This document shows positions 63,686 through 64,000 of a stretch of DNA of 64,000 bases, in pieces. Within the stretch, counting starts at the first letter, position 1, and every line of letters starts with the position of its first letter. Below the pieces are notes generated by a model. That model was not told the DNA's origin. It did no database searches and saw nothing but the letters and a program-made list of their open reading frames with translations. This DNA is from Rhizobium sp. WYJ-E13 (GTDB lineage: Bacteria; Pseudomonadota; Alphaproteobacteria; Rhizobiales; Rhizobiaceae), in NCBI RefSeq assembly GCF_018987265.1, contig NZ_CP076855.1:1-64000 (forward strand), read 5' to 3'. A program made the translations under genes and the position numbers.

Positions 63686-64000
63686 GAAAACCGCAGCCGG
63701 CGTCTTGGCCCTCGCTCTCGTCTTCCCCGTCGGCACAAGCCATGCCCAGGTCCCGGTCATTGACCAGGCGCGCCAGAAGATCCAGCAGGAGACCCAGAAC
63801 TGGCATCAGTCCTATCAGGCCGATACTCGGAAGGTCAAAGGCGCTTCGGGCGGAACGACCGATAGCGTTGCGCCCGGTGGGGGTTCGGGCTCGCCGGCCG
63901 ATTGCTCCGCCGATGGCATGGGAGGAGGAACCGCGCCGGCAGCGCCATCGTCTCGGACGCCAAGCCAGCAGGAAATTGCCAGCATGGTCCAACAGGAGGC
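63663..64000 (+). CDS. Exported protein in the virB5 position (partial)
   Basis: The gene starts at ATG 63663 inside the end of virB4 and runs off the window after about 112 codons. It has a signal peptide (AAGVLALALVFPVGTSHAQ) and a Gln-rich helical segment (IDQARQKIQQETQNWHQSYQ), then a Gly/Ser/Pro-rich linker (SVAPGGGSGSPADCSADGMG). Position, export signal and size suggest the minor pilin VirB5, but the visible part does not show its standard motifs, so an unrelated exported protein is possible. Confidence 0.6.
   Translation, partial: MKNAKRLEKTAAGVLALALVFPVGTSHAQVPVIDQARQKIQQETQNWHQSYQADTRKVKGASGGTTDSVAPGGGSGSPADCSADGMGGGTAPAAPSSRTPSQQEIASMVQQE

Overview
The window looks like accessory (plasmid) DNA of a Rhizobiaceae member (Rhizobium, Agrobacterium or Ensifer type). 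The evidence is the set of families: SyrB-like proteins, a DUF3991/TOPRIM protein, DUF1419, DUF7007, DUF736, an ArdC-type antirestriction protein, a large ParB-domain protein, WGR, BrnA, and a VirB-type type IV secretion operon that runs off the right end. No rRNA, tRNA, CRISPR array, intact insertion sequence, relaxase or replication gene was seen. All assignments come from reading motifs; no database search was possible.

Region 1 (about 1-42 kb) is a patchwork of small regulator-plus-enzyme modules separated by long stretches of decayed DNA. The modules are: HxlR regulator with an oxidoreductase relic; LysR with aldehyde dehydrogenase; a DnaJ-type protein; a beta-lactamase-fold serine hydrolase; pirin and isochorismatase-like hydrolase with a divergent LysR; HxlR and ArsR regulators; a hybrid-type sensor kinase; two alpha/beta hydrolases; TetR with a stand-alone condensation-domain acyltransferase; AraC; three carboxymuconolactone-decarboxylase/AhpD-fold proteins; GNAT; a lone moaA; SDR; catalase; DUF417 membrane protein; and an acyl-CoA-dehydrogenase-fold flavoprotein. 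The theme is oxidative stress and small-molecule (aromatic or electrophile) handling. Many genes are broken: methyltransferase, SnoaL-like, DUF992, VirD4/TraG coupling protein, quinone oxidoreductase, a LysR tail and an IS3 transposase scrap.

Region 2 (about 43-56 kb) is a conserved rhizobial plasmid block: TOPRIM, DUF1419, a deleted helicase/methylase, BrnA, ParB-domain protein, DUF7007, a conserved 194-residue protein, ArdC, two SyrB-like proteins, DUF736, HU, WGR and two small acidic proteins. Most + strand genes here have long GC-rich leaders carrying strong hairpins close to the ribosome binding site, and some leaders share repeated sequence. This resembles the leading region of a conjugative plasmid.

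Region 3 (56.2-57.1 kb) is a non-coding segment packed with inverted repeats, including a 32-bp arm pair enclosing two further hairpins and a 22-bp perfect palindrome, followed by a degenerate short-word repeat tract. It is the most unusual structure in the window and lies between the plasmid block and the conjugation genes.

Region 4 (57.4-64 kb) holds a frameshifted conserved protein, an unknown 260-residue protein, a lipoprotein, then virB1, virB2, virB3, virB4 and the start of a secreted protein in the virB5 position. TTATAC-N4-GTATAA palindromes overlapping TATAAT boxes sit ahead of the 260-residue gene and ahead of virB1, suggesting one repressor controls the transfer operon.
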